NCBI GenBank assembly: GCA_948470475.1
Contig: OX419342.1
Span: forward strand, 8,931,835 to 8,995,834
Source: Galaxea fascicularis
Taxonomy: Eukaryota > Cnidaria > Anthozoa > Scleractinia > Euphylliidae
Direction: 5' to 3'
DNA: 64,000 bases
The position numbers and the translations under genes are program-made. This document shows, in pieces, positions 23,301 through 37,370 of the stretch. How positions within the stretch are numbered: the stretch's first letter is position 1; each line of letters begins with the position of its first letter. The notes under the pieces are model-generated. The model was not told the DNA's origin. It saw only the letters and a list, made by a program, of their open reading frames with translations, and did not search any database.

Positions 23301-26300
23301 TGATAGTAGAGCCAGTTCAGTATTCTTGAAATTAGCCACGAAAACAGCTCACTTGCCCGGGAATAAAGTTTACTTAACAACTATATTACTCTTAAAGTGT
23401 GCGACAGTTATTCCTTCTTGGGTATCCTGGAAACCTTCGCTGCCGACAAAAAGTTGTGTCTAGTACTTGAGAAAGTCTACTCTTCGTTCAATTTACAGTA
23501 AAAGAATACTTCGTCAAGAACACAGTACTACTCATCAAAGGAAATTTTTCCCCTAATAACCGAAGAAAACAACTTTCAAAAAAATTGTCACACATAACAT
23601 GCGCTTTTGCTCAAGACTTGTTAGTTAACTGACAGCAAAACGTAAAATGAAAATTGGAAATCATTTACGCAAGTTACTTAATAAAACGTATCACAAATGT
23701 TCATTATGAAGCAGTCGTCCACTTTCGACGAACGAATAATAAAAGACTTAACAAATCTTGGCGTGGACTTACTCATCGGTAGCATCAACTGAACGTGTTT
23801 GAGAAAGATATTGAGTACTGTATATCAATCCTCTTTACAACCGGAATAGTAGCGACCATGGTGAAACATGGCGCATTACATTTAAGGATAGTGCAAATTC
23901 TATATCCAAATATATTTTTTATTATTGCGGTTTTACCGCAATGCCACATCTCAAGCTAAACGTTTAATAATTAAAATGAAACCCTATTGTCAAATAAGTT
24001 TGAACATCGTACCAGACTCCGCCGGTGAAATTGGCTGTTCGACTCCACTTGGAGACTTCAGAGGATTTTAGGGCACAAGAGGGGAGGGGAGGGGAAGGTG
24101 TATTTAAACTTGGGATGTACGGTATTAGAATTAGCAATAATTTGGTGGGGTAAACTGAAATTGGCCCTATTTTGAAATGACCAGGTTCTATAGCTTGCAA
24201 AAATAGTAACGTTTAATTTTGGATGGCTACTAGCCAGAAATCTTGAAATGGCGCTGCTCTAAAACAGGTGAGTAACAAGGCTAACATAACTGGAGAAGGG
24301 GGGGGGGGGGAGGGGCGAGCAAGTTGACCTGCAAGTTGGCCAAGGCGAATCCCAAACGTCTCTGTATCTGACAACATTTCCAGAAGGCCGAGATGTCATG
24401 AAATACCTCTTACTAACCGAGTTCGAGGTCCGTACTGTAAGTTACGGACCGAGTTTTTTCCCGTTCGCTTATGGCCCAAGTGCGAAGCGCGCAGGCCATA
24501 AATCAACGGGAAAAAACGAGGATCCGTAACTTACAGTACGGACCGAGAAAAGGAGATTAGTAAGATATTTATTATATCTCTGAGGTTAATCAGGCGCGAG
24601 GAAAAGGAAACTTTCAAATTTAGCGGGCCGTACAGTGAAGTACGACCCGCTAAATTGACCAATCACAGCGCACGTACTAACTGAGACATAATAAGAATTC
24701 TCAAAATAGAAACCCATATTTACCTGATGACGTTTTGCCATCTTTTATTACAGCCTCTGACCCAGGTGTCCTCTTCTTGATTTTACTAATTGGTTTCTTT
24801 CTTGTGGTTCCGTCTTGTTTATCCCCAGTACTCGCACTGCTCCTCAAATCATCCCGAGTCGGTTGTTTCCCTTTGTTGCTTTTCTGGCTAACAGGTCGTT
24901 CGGGAATTTCATCATAATCGGGAATAAACGGAATCTCATAAGCAGGTCGTGAGTGGCCATCATTTGAATCATCCGCTGAATTCTCCACGGAGGAATCGTA
25001 TTCTGTGAGATTAGACCCGCGCTCGTTTTCGCCATGTGAATTCGGCATCTCCCAGTCTCTACTAGTCGAGTTTTCGAACACAGGCGATAGCTGATCGCTA
25101 TAGCCAGGACTTGGCAGTGAGGAATTCTTCTGGTGAACTCGAAACTCGTCTCGCTGATTCATCAATTGCTCAGGAACGTACGTGGAATTAGAAGTCCTAG
25201 TCGTCACAATCCTGGCCTTGGATTCTGACAATACAGACACGGTTCCGATGCTATGTCGTCTCTGTGTCATTTCAAGCGCGTCTTTCTTAGTTAGCTTTTT
25301 CTTTCGCATGGACAGAGCCTGCTGCACTCCTTTGGCTTCGCCCTCCACGAGGGTGGCAGTGTTCGGGTAGTTATAAATTTCGTCATCGGAGGAGCCCCAC
25401 CCCCACCAGGGGGGCTGTCCATACAGGGGGCTTCCCTTTACTATCATCTTAAAGTTTTCCGGGCCCGGCGCTGTTTCGAGACACCAAAGAAAATGCATCA
25501 CTTAACGTGGGGTTAAAAGATCGTAAAAATCGTGTAAAGGTGGACGTCAAATTTAGTTAGGAAAACCTTTCGAGTAGCTCTACACAGATATTGTGAAAAG
25601 AGAAAATCGTAAGTCCAGGGAACGAAGAATGGGCAAACGACGAGTAGGATGGATGGTGCTCGAATTGGACAAGGAAGCACTTCAGCTTAAGTCAAAATAC
25701 CTTATACACTGTATGTATGATTATCTTTTGAAACGCAAAACTGAAGGAACTTTTTTTCTCCACGGTGTGGGAAGTTCATTTTGGATACAAGACTGTACAC
25801 TGTAGTCTCTAATACTCCAAAGTTTTGCAGTGTTGTTCCAGAGAGCATTATTTGTGGCCTACCTGATAGTGGTCTTTGTAGTCTTGGCCTTGAAGAAAAA
25901 TAATTAAACAGCAAGTCATTTTTTGCCAAATGCATACATGTAAGTCAAGCTGATTACAGAATAGATATGAGATGAAAACAAGTGAAGTACGATAGTTCAA
26001 AACCTTCCCTAGCCAAAAAAATGTCAACCATACACATTCTAAAAACAGTCACCGTTAATGCCAAGAAGTACAGCACGACATACATTGTACGGGTTGCAGT
26101 ATGAAGGGCTACACGGATTCTGATAGTTTATTTTTTGTCAAACTGGCGCTATAGTTTTATCCACGCATCTACTCATAAATGAAATGCCCCTAAACCATTG
26201 CACAAAAGTGAACAAAAATTAAGATGAAAAAACTACCAACTCGCCGTGGCGTTTTTAAGACTCTTTATATAATAATACTCAAAGACGCTCTTTAAAAGTT

Positions 26301-29300
26301 TCAACGACAAACATTGAAGATTATTTATAAACGAAACCTGGCGAGGTATACTGCGCTAGTATAAGTATTCCCCTTTATCAAATTACAATAATTACAAGGC
26401 CAACACTGAACTGCCGTGTTTCCTTACACAGATCAATATTAACATTCATATTCTCCTCTTTGTATGACATATCACTACTAAAATCTAGTTGGAAGAGTTT
26501 GTGTCAACATCTAGACCGTAATTGCAATTTGCGTTTGATTATCACATTCTTATTCTCATCAACTAAACGTTTAACCTATGCTTCAGGGGAACCCAACAAG
26601 CCAAATCAAACAAAAGCTAAGTACCTTACGGTGTTTGAAACCAGTTTAAAGTGTTGTTTCTATAGGCTAGAAGGATTTGATCTGTTCGGATTCCCTAGTT
26701 GTTTTCAATTGCCCGAAAATTTTTAGGGAACAAAATCTTCCTTTGAGAAATTGCTAGCAACAGTGAACTTTCCACGAACTTTCTAGGAAACTATTCGCCT
26801 TCCGGAAATGCTAGCTGACGTTTTGGACTGCCAAAAACAGCAAATATGACCATTCCGAAAACGCCAAAAGCCATTGATTTCCCATTGTGACTGTTTTAGG
26901 CCACGTTTCAGTTACGAAAATCCGAGTGCGCTCTTTGATCGACGCCGAAAACCTAAGGCGAACTACCATCCACCGAACAGATATCTACCGAAACTTGTCG
27001 TTGGGTGCCCTGATTATTTGGGATACTCTAAGGACAAGATAGATGCTGGCCTCTATGTTGAATACAGAGTCAAACTTAACCAACCTGACTTGAAATGCTG
27101 TTGGTGGTGCATGACTCCAGCCTGTGTGAGGACTCATCTGATGATGAACCCCGTGGGGGGAGTGGACAGGAGACTGGTGTCCAGTGCAGGATGGACAGTG
27201 ACACATCACAGGGGGAGGGTGGTGGTACATTGGTGTCATGTAGGGATAATGGGGGTAGGAGTGAAACTGAGAGCGGCCTGGTGTATGAGGCGAGTGTACA
27301 CCCTAGAGAGAGAGAGAGAGATAAATAAAAGAAAGTAACAGCCTTTGTTAAGTACTTAGCTCTCACGTTAAACCTTTATGACAAATACAGTTGATCCTCT
27401 CAACAACGGCCACTTTGGAGACAGAGAAAAGTGGCCGTTGTCGAGAGGTGGCCATTTTGAAAATATGACATCCGCTTTTTTGAAGAGGGGTGGGGTGGGG
27501 GGTGATGACATTTTTATTTTAAGATGCTTATTGCAAGCATGTAAATGCATAACACAAACAAAATACAGAAATCAACAATTAATATTCAGATGAAAAATGT
27601 TAAGAAAATGAAACCAGGTGCAGTAAGTACAGGAAGTATTGTAACTGGCCGTTGACGAGAGGTTACTTTGGCAGCTGGGACGTGCTTTAGTGGCCGATGC
27701 TGTTGTGGAGAGGTTAAAATAAGAGTGAATGTATGGACCGTCCACTAGGACCAAAAAATGGCCGCTGCAGAGAGTTGGCCGATCGGGGACCTCGTTGAAG
27801 TCCTGAATTTTTTTCAGGCTTCTTTACGCAATTGCATAAATTGCGTTCACAACAGCGAGGATCAGTCTTCATTTGATTTCACATCCACAGTTCATATATG
27901 ATTTATTTCATATATATTATCCAGATTCGACTGTATTGAAGTTTATCTCGAACAAGATTGAAAAACAAGCAATACGTTCAATGCTAAGCACAGGTCAAAG
28001 ACATCAGTGTACATTTCTGTTAATGCACATGCTCTCTGATAGTCTCGCCTGTGTAAATAACGTGTGACAGTGGAAATACAGAGGTTTCACCAGAGGATCA
28101 GTATACCCAGGATCTTGTTTCTGTCTGTTGCAACCCAGGCTAACCCCAAGCAGCCCACGTGGGATTGGGGTGGGGCTAATACACAGACATGCAGGTCCTT
28201 CATGATACAATGAACAGCTAACCCTTTAAACACGAAGATCAAAATTTAAATTCTCATTTGCTGCCCCTAAGCATTTCCTACAGAAGAAGTAGGGAGAAAA
28301 TGTTAAAATATCAAGCAAATTCATCTTATGTGATCCTGTCCTTAATTCTCGTGACCACTCTGTTTTATAAAGTGTTGACATTACAGGGAGAAATTTGATG
28401 CTGATCACTCTTAAGGATTAAAGGGTAAACCTCTGTCAGGTTTACCAGTTGTAGACTTCCAGATAGCCCAATGGGTAACAGCTTAAATCTGAAATGCAAA
28501 GATATATTTTTTCCTTGCTCAAGTTGTGCTGTGCTATTGATGGCTTAGCTTCTGCTCTCTTACATTTAACTATACAAAAAGGTACTGCTGTCTGTCTATG
28601 CCATTTGTGCCCAACAAACTTTGTTGACACAAAACTCCTTATTAATTTGCTAGGGACTGCGCAAGTAATTGAACACATCTGATTGAAACTGAAACCTAAG
28701 AGCTTGATCAAGTCCAGCACATAAAGTGTTGTACATGTATAAGCCAATAACGTCTCCAGCAGTGATGCAATTACAGTGTAAACCACTCATGCGACTTACA
28801 TGGTACATGTGAAGCAACTCCTGATCAGGTGTTCCTGGGTGACCAACATCTTCATCTGAATTTGCTTGGTGTGCAGATGACTGGATTGAAAGTTTCCTCT
28901 CAGGTGCAGGCTGAAAATGACAAAACAACACACAGGTGATGCAAGTGTAGGCCTACTACATGTAAGTACATGATTGTGACTCAACTCTTTAACCTCTCAC
29001 AGTGACAAGCACATAATTTCTCCTTACATCACTACACTGTAAGTTATTCATGTAATTCTTGAGAATGTACAAAATGATCACCAGAGATTGAATGTACTGA
29101 TTATTGAACAGATTCTGCCAACTTGTGCTATAACACACATTCAGTAAAGAGAATATTAATATTAATCCAGGGCTCACATTAAGGGTTAATTCTATTTTTG
29201 AGAAATGATAACCTGACATGAACAATATTCATAGTGCACAGAAAAATGGCAACACTCGGAGCATTATTTTTCGCACTTTCTTGGAAAAACATGTTGCATG

Positions 29301-32300
29301 AATCCCACTGGAAATTAAATGTTGAATGCACTTGCCAGTGGACAAGAGACCCTAAGTACTGGTAATCACTTGACTGGGCCTGTGAACACAAACTGATTAG
29401 TACAGAGAGCCAGCTAGTATCTGACAGCATTGTCATGAATTTTCGTATAAGGTTCATCATGGCATTCTATAAAGGCCCGTTGCAAGGCTAACAAAACTGG
29501 GGGAGGGGGGGGGGGGGATCAACAAAGAGAGACATTTTCATAAATCACTACTTTTCACAATATGATTTTGTTGCATATCTATCTCATAAAAGTTTTATAT
29601 AAACCTGGCTGCTGTTCGACTCCCAAACTGTTTCCAGAGGGTGAGAATCATTTCCATGATATTGGTGTCTTTCTTCATCAAAACTAGGTTGTCTTTTTCT
29701 TTCAGGGCAGAGCTCCACACGAAATGTATTCAGGTGTTTGGACAGTTAAGTTTTCAAAATAATGTTATCATGATCGATTATGGAAAGTCATCTCTATTAT
29801 GACCTGCTACAAAATCATACTCAGTCCATCTTTATTGTCATAATTCTTACAGGAACATGTACATGTGCACACATGTACATGTACATTTGCATAAAATCAG
29901 AGCAATATTATATCATGCATTCACAAGTAAAGGAAAGCGAAAAATATTGAAGGGGCACAGGGATCATCAGCATTACTATTACGGTGAACACTACATTTAC
30001 ATGTACACATAATTGTTTTTTTTTTTTGTCTTACTGTGATCATATTGTGTCTAAAAAATGGGGGGGAAAATGAAGATATAACAGTGGACAAGAAATCCAT
30101 GCCAATAATTTCGCTGCTTTGTCTGGATTTCAAGCATTTCTGTTGCATGATCTACTTACAGTTCATTTGAAAAGCCCCGCACCAGTTATTCTCCATAGTG
30201 CACTTTGGTAGTAGGCTCGATAAAGAAACAATGAAAGCAGCAAAAGCAAATCAATCTACATGCAGGGATGTAGATACCAGTTGGGAGCCGGGCAAAACAC
30301 CCGGCTGTCAACTCGATTCTATTGGCTGAAAAACCTTCTACCGTCTTAAAAATCTGTAATTATGGATTCTTCTAAGGCTGTTTGCGAACTGACAATTTCA
30401 GTCTGTTAAAAATTTTATCTACATCCCTGACATGTAGGAGCCATTGTACATGTGCAAAGCTGGGGTCATATTGCATTAAAGAGAATGTAAAAAAGACCAA
30501 TTTGGCAAATTTAACTGTTTAGTATCATAGGGATTAGCCAAGCCTGTAGAACAGGCATAGTTTTTTTTGCGTTTTTTAGGTGAGCAGAGGAAAGTGCGAG
30601 GTGAGTGCAGAGCACAAGTCATGCAGGGAGGGCACATGACTCATACCAGCCTCTCCTCACTGTCCTGGAAAATGCAGAAAAATTATGTCTGTTCTGCAGG
30701 CTAGGACAAACCCACTTCTTGGTCAAACATTTGGAAAACTCAAATATAATACTTATTATAATAAACACATGTACTTATGATCAGACATGAATTGCCTCCT
30801 GATCACTGCTGATACATGCAAATTGAAATTAACTTTTGATATTTAAAGAGACACAAAAAAAATTATGTTCTAATTACTAAATTTACAATGAGACATGTTC
30901 ATATCGAGATACACACGCAAATTTATTTTTAATCACAGCCATACTGTAGCTGTAACAGCTTCAATGGACAAAATGATATAATCTGATTGTGAAGCAAGTG
31001 TGACATTTGTCCTTCCGAAGTGTAATCAATATAGCTATACGTAACATCAACAGGAAAATAATCGTTATGAGGATGAGGCTAATTGCAGATGTATACATTT
31101 CCCTGTGAAACCTCTCTTGGAAATTTCCAGCATTTCATGTATACTAACAGAACAAAATCTACAAAAAAACAACACAATATCCGGCACCAAAAAAAATGAC
31201 TACTGAATGCTGTAATAAAAATTGTTTGCATAAGGTTCAGACATTATATATGAAAAGAAAAACCAAAATAAAATTGGGTGTTGCTGAAAATTTCTCACAA
31301 AGATTTTAAAAAAGAAAATATTTAAACAAAAAGAACATGAAAGTGATACTAAAGAAAAGTTAACATTGCATATTAAACTGAACAGTAATGAACCTAACAA
31401 AAATGAACTGACAATTTCAGGATTTATTTAACACAGCTTGATGATTTAGAGCAGCCGACTACACCTTGAGTTAATTTATGTCATGGATGAGCTGCCATCA
31501 AGTCAACATTTGGACGGATTCAAAACTAAAAAAAGGCTAAAAAAGCAATTCTTGGGAAATAATGTCAAGGAAACAACAATATTAAATTCACAGTACAATA
31601 GCTTTACTGTAAGTATTAAATTTGTGAATTAATATATCAACTAGACTGACTGTGAATCAATTTGAAAATTAAATTGTGATTCACATGGCCCATACTGTGG
31701 CAAGCAAACATTAAATGGATAGATGCAGCTTTGTAAATTCAATATCCAATCTTCCACTTCTTGATCTTACATCCAAACAAGCCTGTCTTAATTTTAAACA
31801 TCATTTGTGTACAACAGCAAATCTGAGAGAGGGTTTTCTATGACTTATGGTACAGAGTAACAGGTAACACAATCAAAAGGCAACTGAACAAAACACATGT
31901 GATCAACAAATTCTACCAGGGAAAAATAATGTTAGTAATGTTCACAGGCTGAATGAGTGGTGTAGATGGGGTCTAAGTAACTAAGCAAGCATCACAAAAT
32001 AAAGATAACTTACTGTGACAACAATTTCCTCAGGCTTCAAAAGGAAGCTCACAACCTTCTTGTCGTTCTTGTCTAAAATCACCACTGGAAGACCGAGTTT
32101 CACAAAGGACAAATCCCTCAGTGACTTCTCACTAGCCACAACAACTTTAAGCTTTCTTGACAAGTATTTATCTCCTGTAGCACAGCGAAGAACATCACTG
32201 AGTGTGCTTGACTCCTCAATTGAAATCCATTTAGGGCCATAAAGGATCTTTTCTTCACATGATACTCTCACACAAAAAAGCAACATTACATTCAAAACTA

Positions 32301-35300
32301 TTCCCTTGTATCCTCCTTTCTCTTGGCAACCAAGTAGACCAAGAGAAGACTCTGAATTTCAATTTTAGAGTATCTATTCTTTTGTGGCGATCAGTAAAAT
32401 CCTGCATGACAAGTGGATTCTGGTAGTTCACTCATTATAATTTAATACTTGAATTTGAGAAACTGTGATCAGACAGGAAAAAGCCAAAATTAAATCAAAA
32501 TAAACAAGAAAGTCACTGACTGAACTTGACAGAAATTATTTCCTTCAAAATAAGGTTAAAATAGAAACAACCTTTTGACATGAGTCTCCAATTTCAAGAC
32601 AAAAAGCTCACAACTGTCAACCACAGAAATTTACATATCAGCTGATCTCTTAAAAGAAATTCAAATAAGTCTAAGCTGAATTTGTCAGGAAATAGAAATT
32701 GTAATGACTCCTTTGTTCACAGAAATCTAAACCAAAATTTATAATATCAAAATACTGGTTGCCAGAACTTATCTTTTTAAGCAAAAATGAAACAACCATT
32801 AAACACTTTCTGAAAATCAACCCTTCCCTAAACTGTCACAAAACCACAAGAATGGATTTAATATTCTTTGCTTCAAAAGCAAACACAGAGATCTAATCCT
32901 TTCATATGCTAATCATCTTTTCCAGCTCAGAAGCTTTCATTATTGGCCAAACCCAAGTTACATGTAAAACACTTCAGTCTAGAAATCATGTGCATAAATG
33001 AAAGAAAAATTGTCACTAAGCTGAGTGAGTACAGGGTCAAATATTATTGGCAACAGGGCAAGGACATCTAATACTTGTACTCAATGCCTTGATTCAAATA
33101 ATCAAGGTAGGTTTGGTTGAGTCTGACTGTGAGAACCAGTCATCACCTGCCATGTTGTCTAAACACCACCTGTCTGGGAGGTAAAGGCTCATGCTGGTAT
33201 AAACAAATCCATCAATGCACTGTGGGTGTCCTGACCTAACTCCTATGTACTGTACACATTCAGTTGTGGCACAATAATTATTTCAATTGAAAATGAACAA
33301 TAATTAATCCTTAGCATAAAATGTGAAATAATCATAATAACAATAATAAATTGCAATACACTGCACTCCACTTTAGTCAAGTTCCTCTTCTAGACATATC
33401 GGAATTCTTCATTTCATCAAACATTAACCCACACATACATGCACTCTTGAAACATGACACAATTTCCAATTTACTGTGCAAAACCTTTTTTTTTGGGAGC
33501 AAATTAAATGAATATATTTACAATCTTTCACACACCATTTTAATTTAAGATAACAAGAGCTCTCAGACACTCTTATATAAGAAAGTATGTGAAATACGTC
33601 CAGTGAAAAATTATAAATGCAATAGCCAGAAAAAATTATACTTTTCTTATGAATAAAACATTGAACCGAACTGCAACTTATATATAATATTTGCAGGCTT
33701 TGAAATGATCTTCATTTACCCTTGGCAGTAATTATAGCAAACAAAGGCTAGTGGGGCCAAGCAAAATATACATAAAACAAATAATTGATATCAAATCAAA
33801 TAAACATACCGGTAGCATGATAATATCCCAACTGGCCAGAGGCAAACTAATAAATAATTGCCTATTAACAAGGATGACCAAGGAACTGAACCAGCGGGAC
33901 TACTCAGAACACCAGCTAGTGGCCAGAGTGGGATTTGAAACCTGCAGGATGACCACATTGAAATCCAGCACCCTAAACCACTCGGCTGTTTTGCCTTCTC
34001 TATAATCTTTTCAAATTTTGTATGTTCTTTTAACCAAATATATATCAAACAAATTTTCAGACTTCACCAATTGAGGAATCAAATGAAGCACTGTCTGAAA
34101 ATGCCTCTATCTGTACCAATACTGACATGTACCCCCCCATCAATGATATTGCTTCAGACCCAAAAACATTAAAAAAAAAAACAATCTGAACACTCACAAA
34201 ATTTGAATAGAACATAATTATTATGCTCACAAAAATAAAAGCACTGAAAGGGATCAACACTCATTTAAACAAAATCCCAAACAAAACCCACAGACATGTG
34301 TAAACTAGTCCATGTAACACACTACCACTTAAAAAATAACAAAAAATTAAAACTTACACCATATACATTACTGGTACATTAACCAAATATATTTTATGGT
34401 GATATTTCAGAGACAACTTTTGATCGGCTATAATGAATACCAACCCTAAATGTCTGAAGGCACAAAAATAATTTACAGTAAATAATTTTAAGCTACATGT
34501 TCAACAAAACCAAAGATAGAACATTTTTACCTGACTATAACAAGCATGTACAAGCTGGGAACAAGGACACAATATTGGTGCACATGGGTAAGCACACATG
34601 TAAATGTTTTGATCGCCATGATTAAAATCAGTGCTCATGGAAATGGTGTCTGAAAAGCACACCACAAATACACTCTCTTCTTCAAATTTGTCCTGCATTT
34701 CTGCTGGCCAAGTCCATATTAAAACAAGTAGATACTGTCAGATGAAAGATCTTATCTCCACACTGATAGAGCTCACATAACACAGAAACACAAAAACTGC
34801 ATCCGGTCAAATGTAGAATAACATGCCAGATTATTTGCATATCTTAATGCTGGGGTTTAATTTTGGTCAAGTACCAGTCACTGCAAGAACCAATCAAAAT
34901 GCTTATCCAGTAATGTATTATTCAAACATTATGACCTAAGCTGACAGCTGCAGGTATACTCTTCTTTTTAAAATCAGCTTTGCTGGAAAACATGGAATTC
35001 CAGGCATTAAGATGTAGAGTATTGATGAACTGGTTTAAAAGACTAAAATGTAAATTACAGTAAAATGACCAACTTTCCAAGGTTAGTGGTGAAAATAGCC
35101 ACCTGCAAAGTACCTTGAAATAAAATCTTGAATATTTTTTTTACAATTAATTTTTATTTATTTTCCTATTATGCTGTGCAGAAAAAACTGTCAGTAAATG
35201 AAACTCTTATACCAACAAAATAAATAAACATAATGCTCAAAGCAATCAAGAGGTCAAAAAATTACAATGAGAAGCTATCCTTCCTTTACTTTGAAACATT

Positions 35301-36891
35301 ACCTACCAAGTAAAGCTGGTCTTAAAAAATTTACATTACCGTCTCTGTTAAGTGAGAAGCAAAATATGAAATAATTATCTCAAAACTATTCCAAGTTGAA
35401 GAAGAAAGAAGGCTCAAAGTAACAATGGAAGTAAAAGCTACTGGTATAATAATATTTATTTGCAGGGTGCTCATTAAAGGCATCGGAGATTGGAGAATTA
35501 TTCGGCTACAGTACTACATGGAATTCTCCAGCAGCTAAATTTTGATGGCCTGTAGCAGCCTTGAAGGTAAAGTTTTATCTGAGTGGCCACATTCTCCTAC
35601 TACCCTATAATAAGTTATCCTTAATGAAAACCCTGTATTTGTTTTAAAGTGAATATAATGACTACAACATAATACCATCTTTGATCACTGAAAATAAACC
35701 CACATGATTTTGAATGTTTGGAAACCCTGAAAAGAAAAACTTCAGCAAACTTACATGTATGATCTTTGATGTTTTTTTAAATGTTTTTTTTAATCAGGCT
35801 TAAAAACAGATATATTAATAAAATAACATGCTGACACTACATACATTCATGTCTGAACCAAGGGTTAGGCTAAACCAGGATAACAATGCAAGCTCCAAAA
35901 TCATTTCAAAGGATATCATATCCAAATCGGATGTTGTCTCTCAGTTTTAAGTTCAGTGGTTGCTGTTTGACTCTCACATCATTCACAAATGTCTGAAAAT
36001 TAAGGATCATGTTAAGATTAGTTAACAAGTACAGTGTAGCTAAACACTAAGATACAAACAAACTAACCTAGTTCAGCTTGGGTGGGGTGAGGGAAGGAGA
36101 ACACATTCCCTTCCCTTCCCTTCAAAACTTATCTGAAACCCTGTTAATTCCTGCTTGATAGCCTTCACATCATGTTTATAGTTTTGATTTCTTTTAACCC
36201 TAAGGCTGTGTTCTGGTGGTGCCCAATCACCCCTGGCAACTTACATGTACTTTTGCCTTTGTGTGACAAAGAAATAATGCATGTAGTTTTTGCACCAAAC
36301 TTATATGCTGGGCACCCTGGATTTCAAGGGTTTAGAGATACTAGGCACCCAACTACTTTTCTCAAAGCACAGCTTTGAACTCTCAAAACCTTAACGTCAG
36401 CATGTATATTCTCTGCACTCTTCTTCATACATTTTCAATGGTAATGATAAGTAGAATTCAGTCAATTCAATCAAGACCTTTACTTGTTGATCACTTTTTT
36501 TTTCTCACAAGCTTTTATGCTTGATCAAGCAGTGTTGCTACCTTTTATGAGGAAAAATTAAACACTGGTCACTTTTATGGGTCAAAGGGTTAAACATTCT
36601 TGTCCCCAGAGGCCACAATTCTTTCTGTCGGCACTGAAAATAACAACACTGGCTGGTTCCAAACCAGGAAGTCCGTGAATCATGGACTTCTGGCTCTTCT
36701 ACACAAACTCTGAAGTTTGAAACAATAATTATAGTGGTTGTCAATGGATTTATGGTTACAAAAATGCACCTTCACTGAAACTATGCATATTTCTGAACTG
36801 GCCAGAGGTCATTATTCTTGGTGCTGACTGAAAGAAACCCGGCCTCTGGGGACAAGAATGAGGGTTAACCCTTTAACTCCCAAGGGGTTCT

Positions 36892-36944
<53 letters not shown>

Positions 36945-37033
36945 ATTTGGCACTATCGGGAGTGAAAGCCAGTTAATGGGGACATAGTTTTTGGGTAAAG
37001 ATGTTGTTAACCCTTTAAATCCCAAGGGGTTCT

Positions 37034-37086
<53 letters not shown>

Positions 37087-37175
37087 ATTTGGCACTATCG
37101 GGAGTGAAAGCCGGTTAATGGGGACATAGTTTTTGGATAAAGATGTTGTTAACCCTTTAAATCCCAAGGGGTTCT

Positions 37176-37228
<53 letters not shown>

Positions 37229-37317
37229 ATTTGGCACTATCGGGAGTGAAAGCCGGTTAATGGGGACATAGTTTTTGGGTAAAGATGTTGTTAACCCTTT
37301 AAATCCCAAGGGGTTCT

Positions 37318-37370
<53 letters not shown>

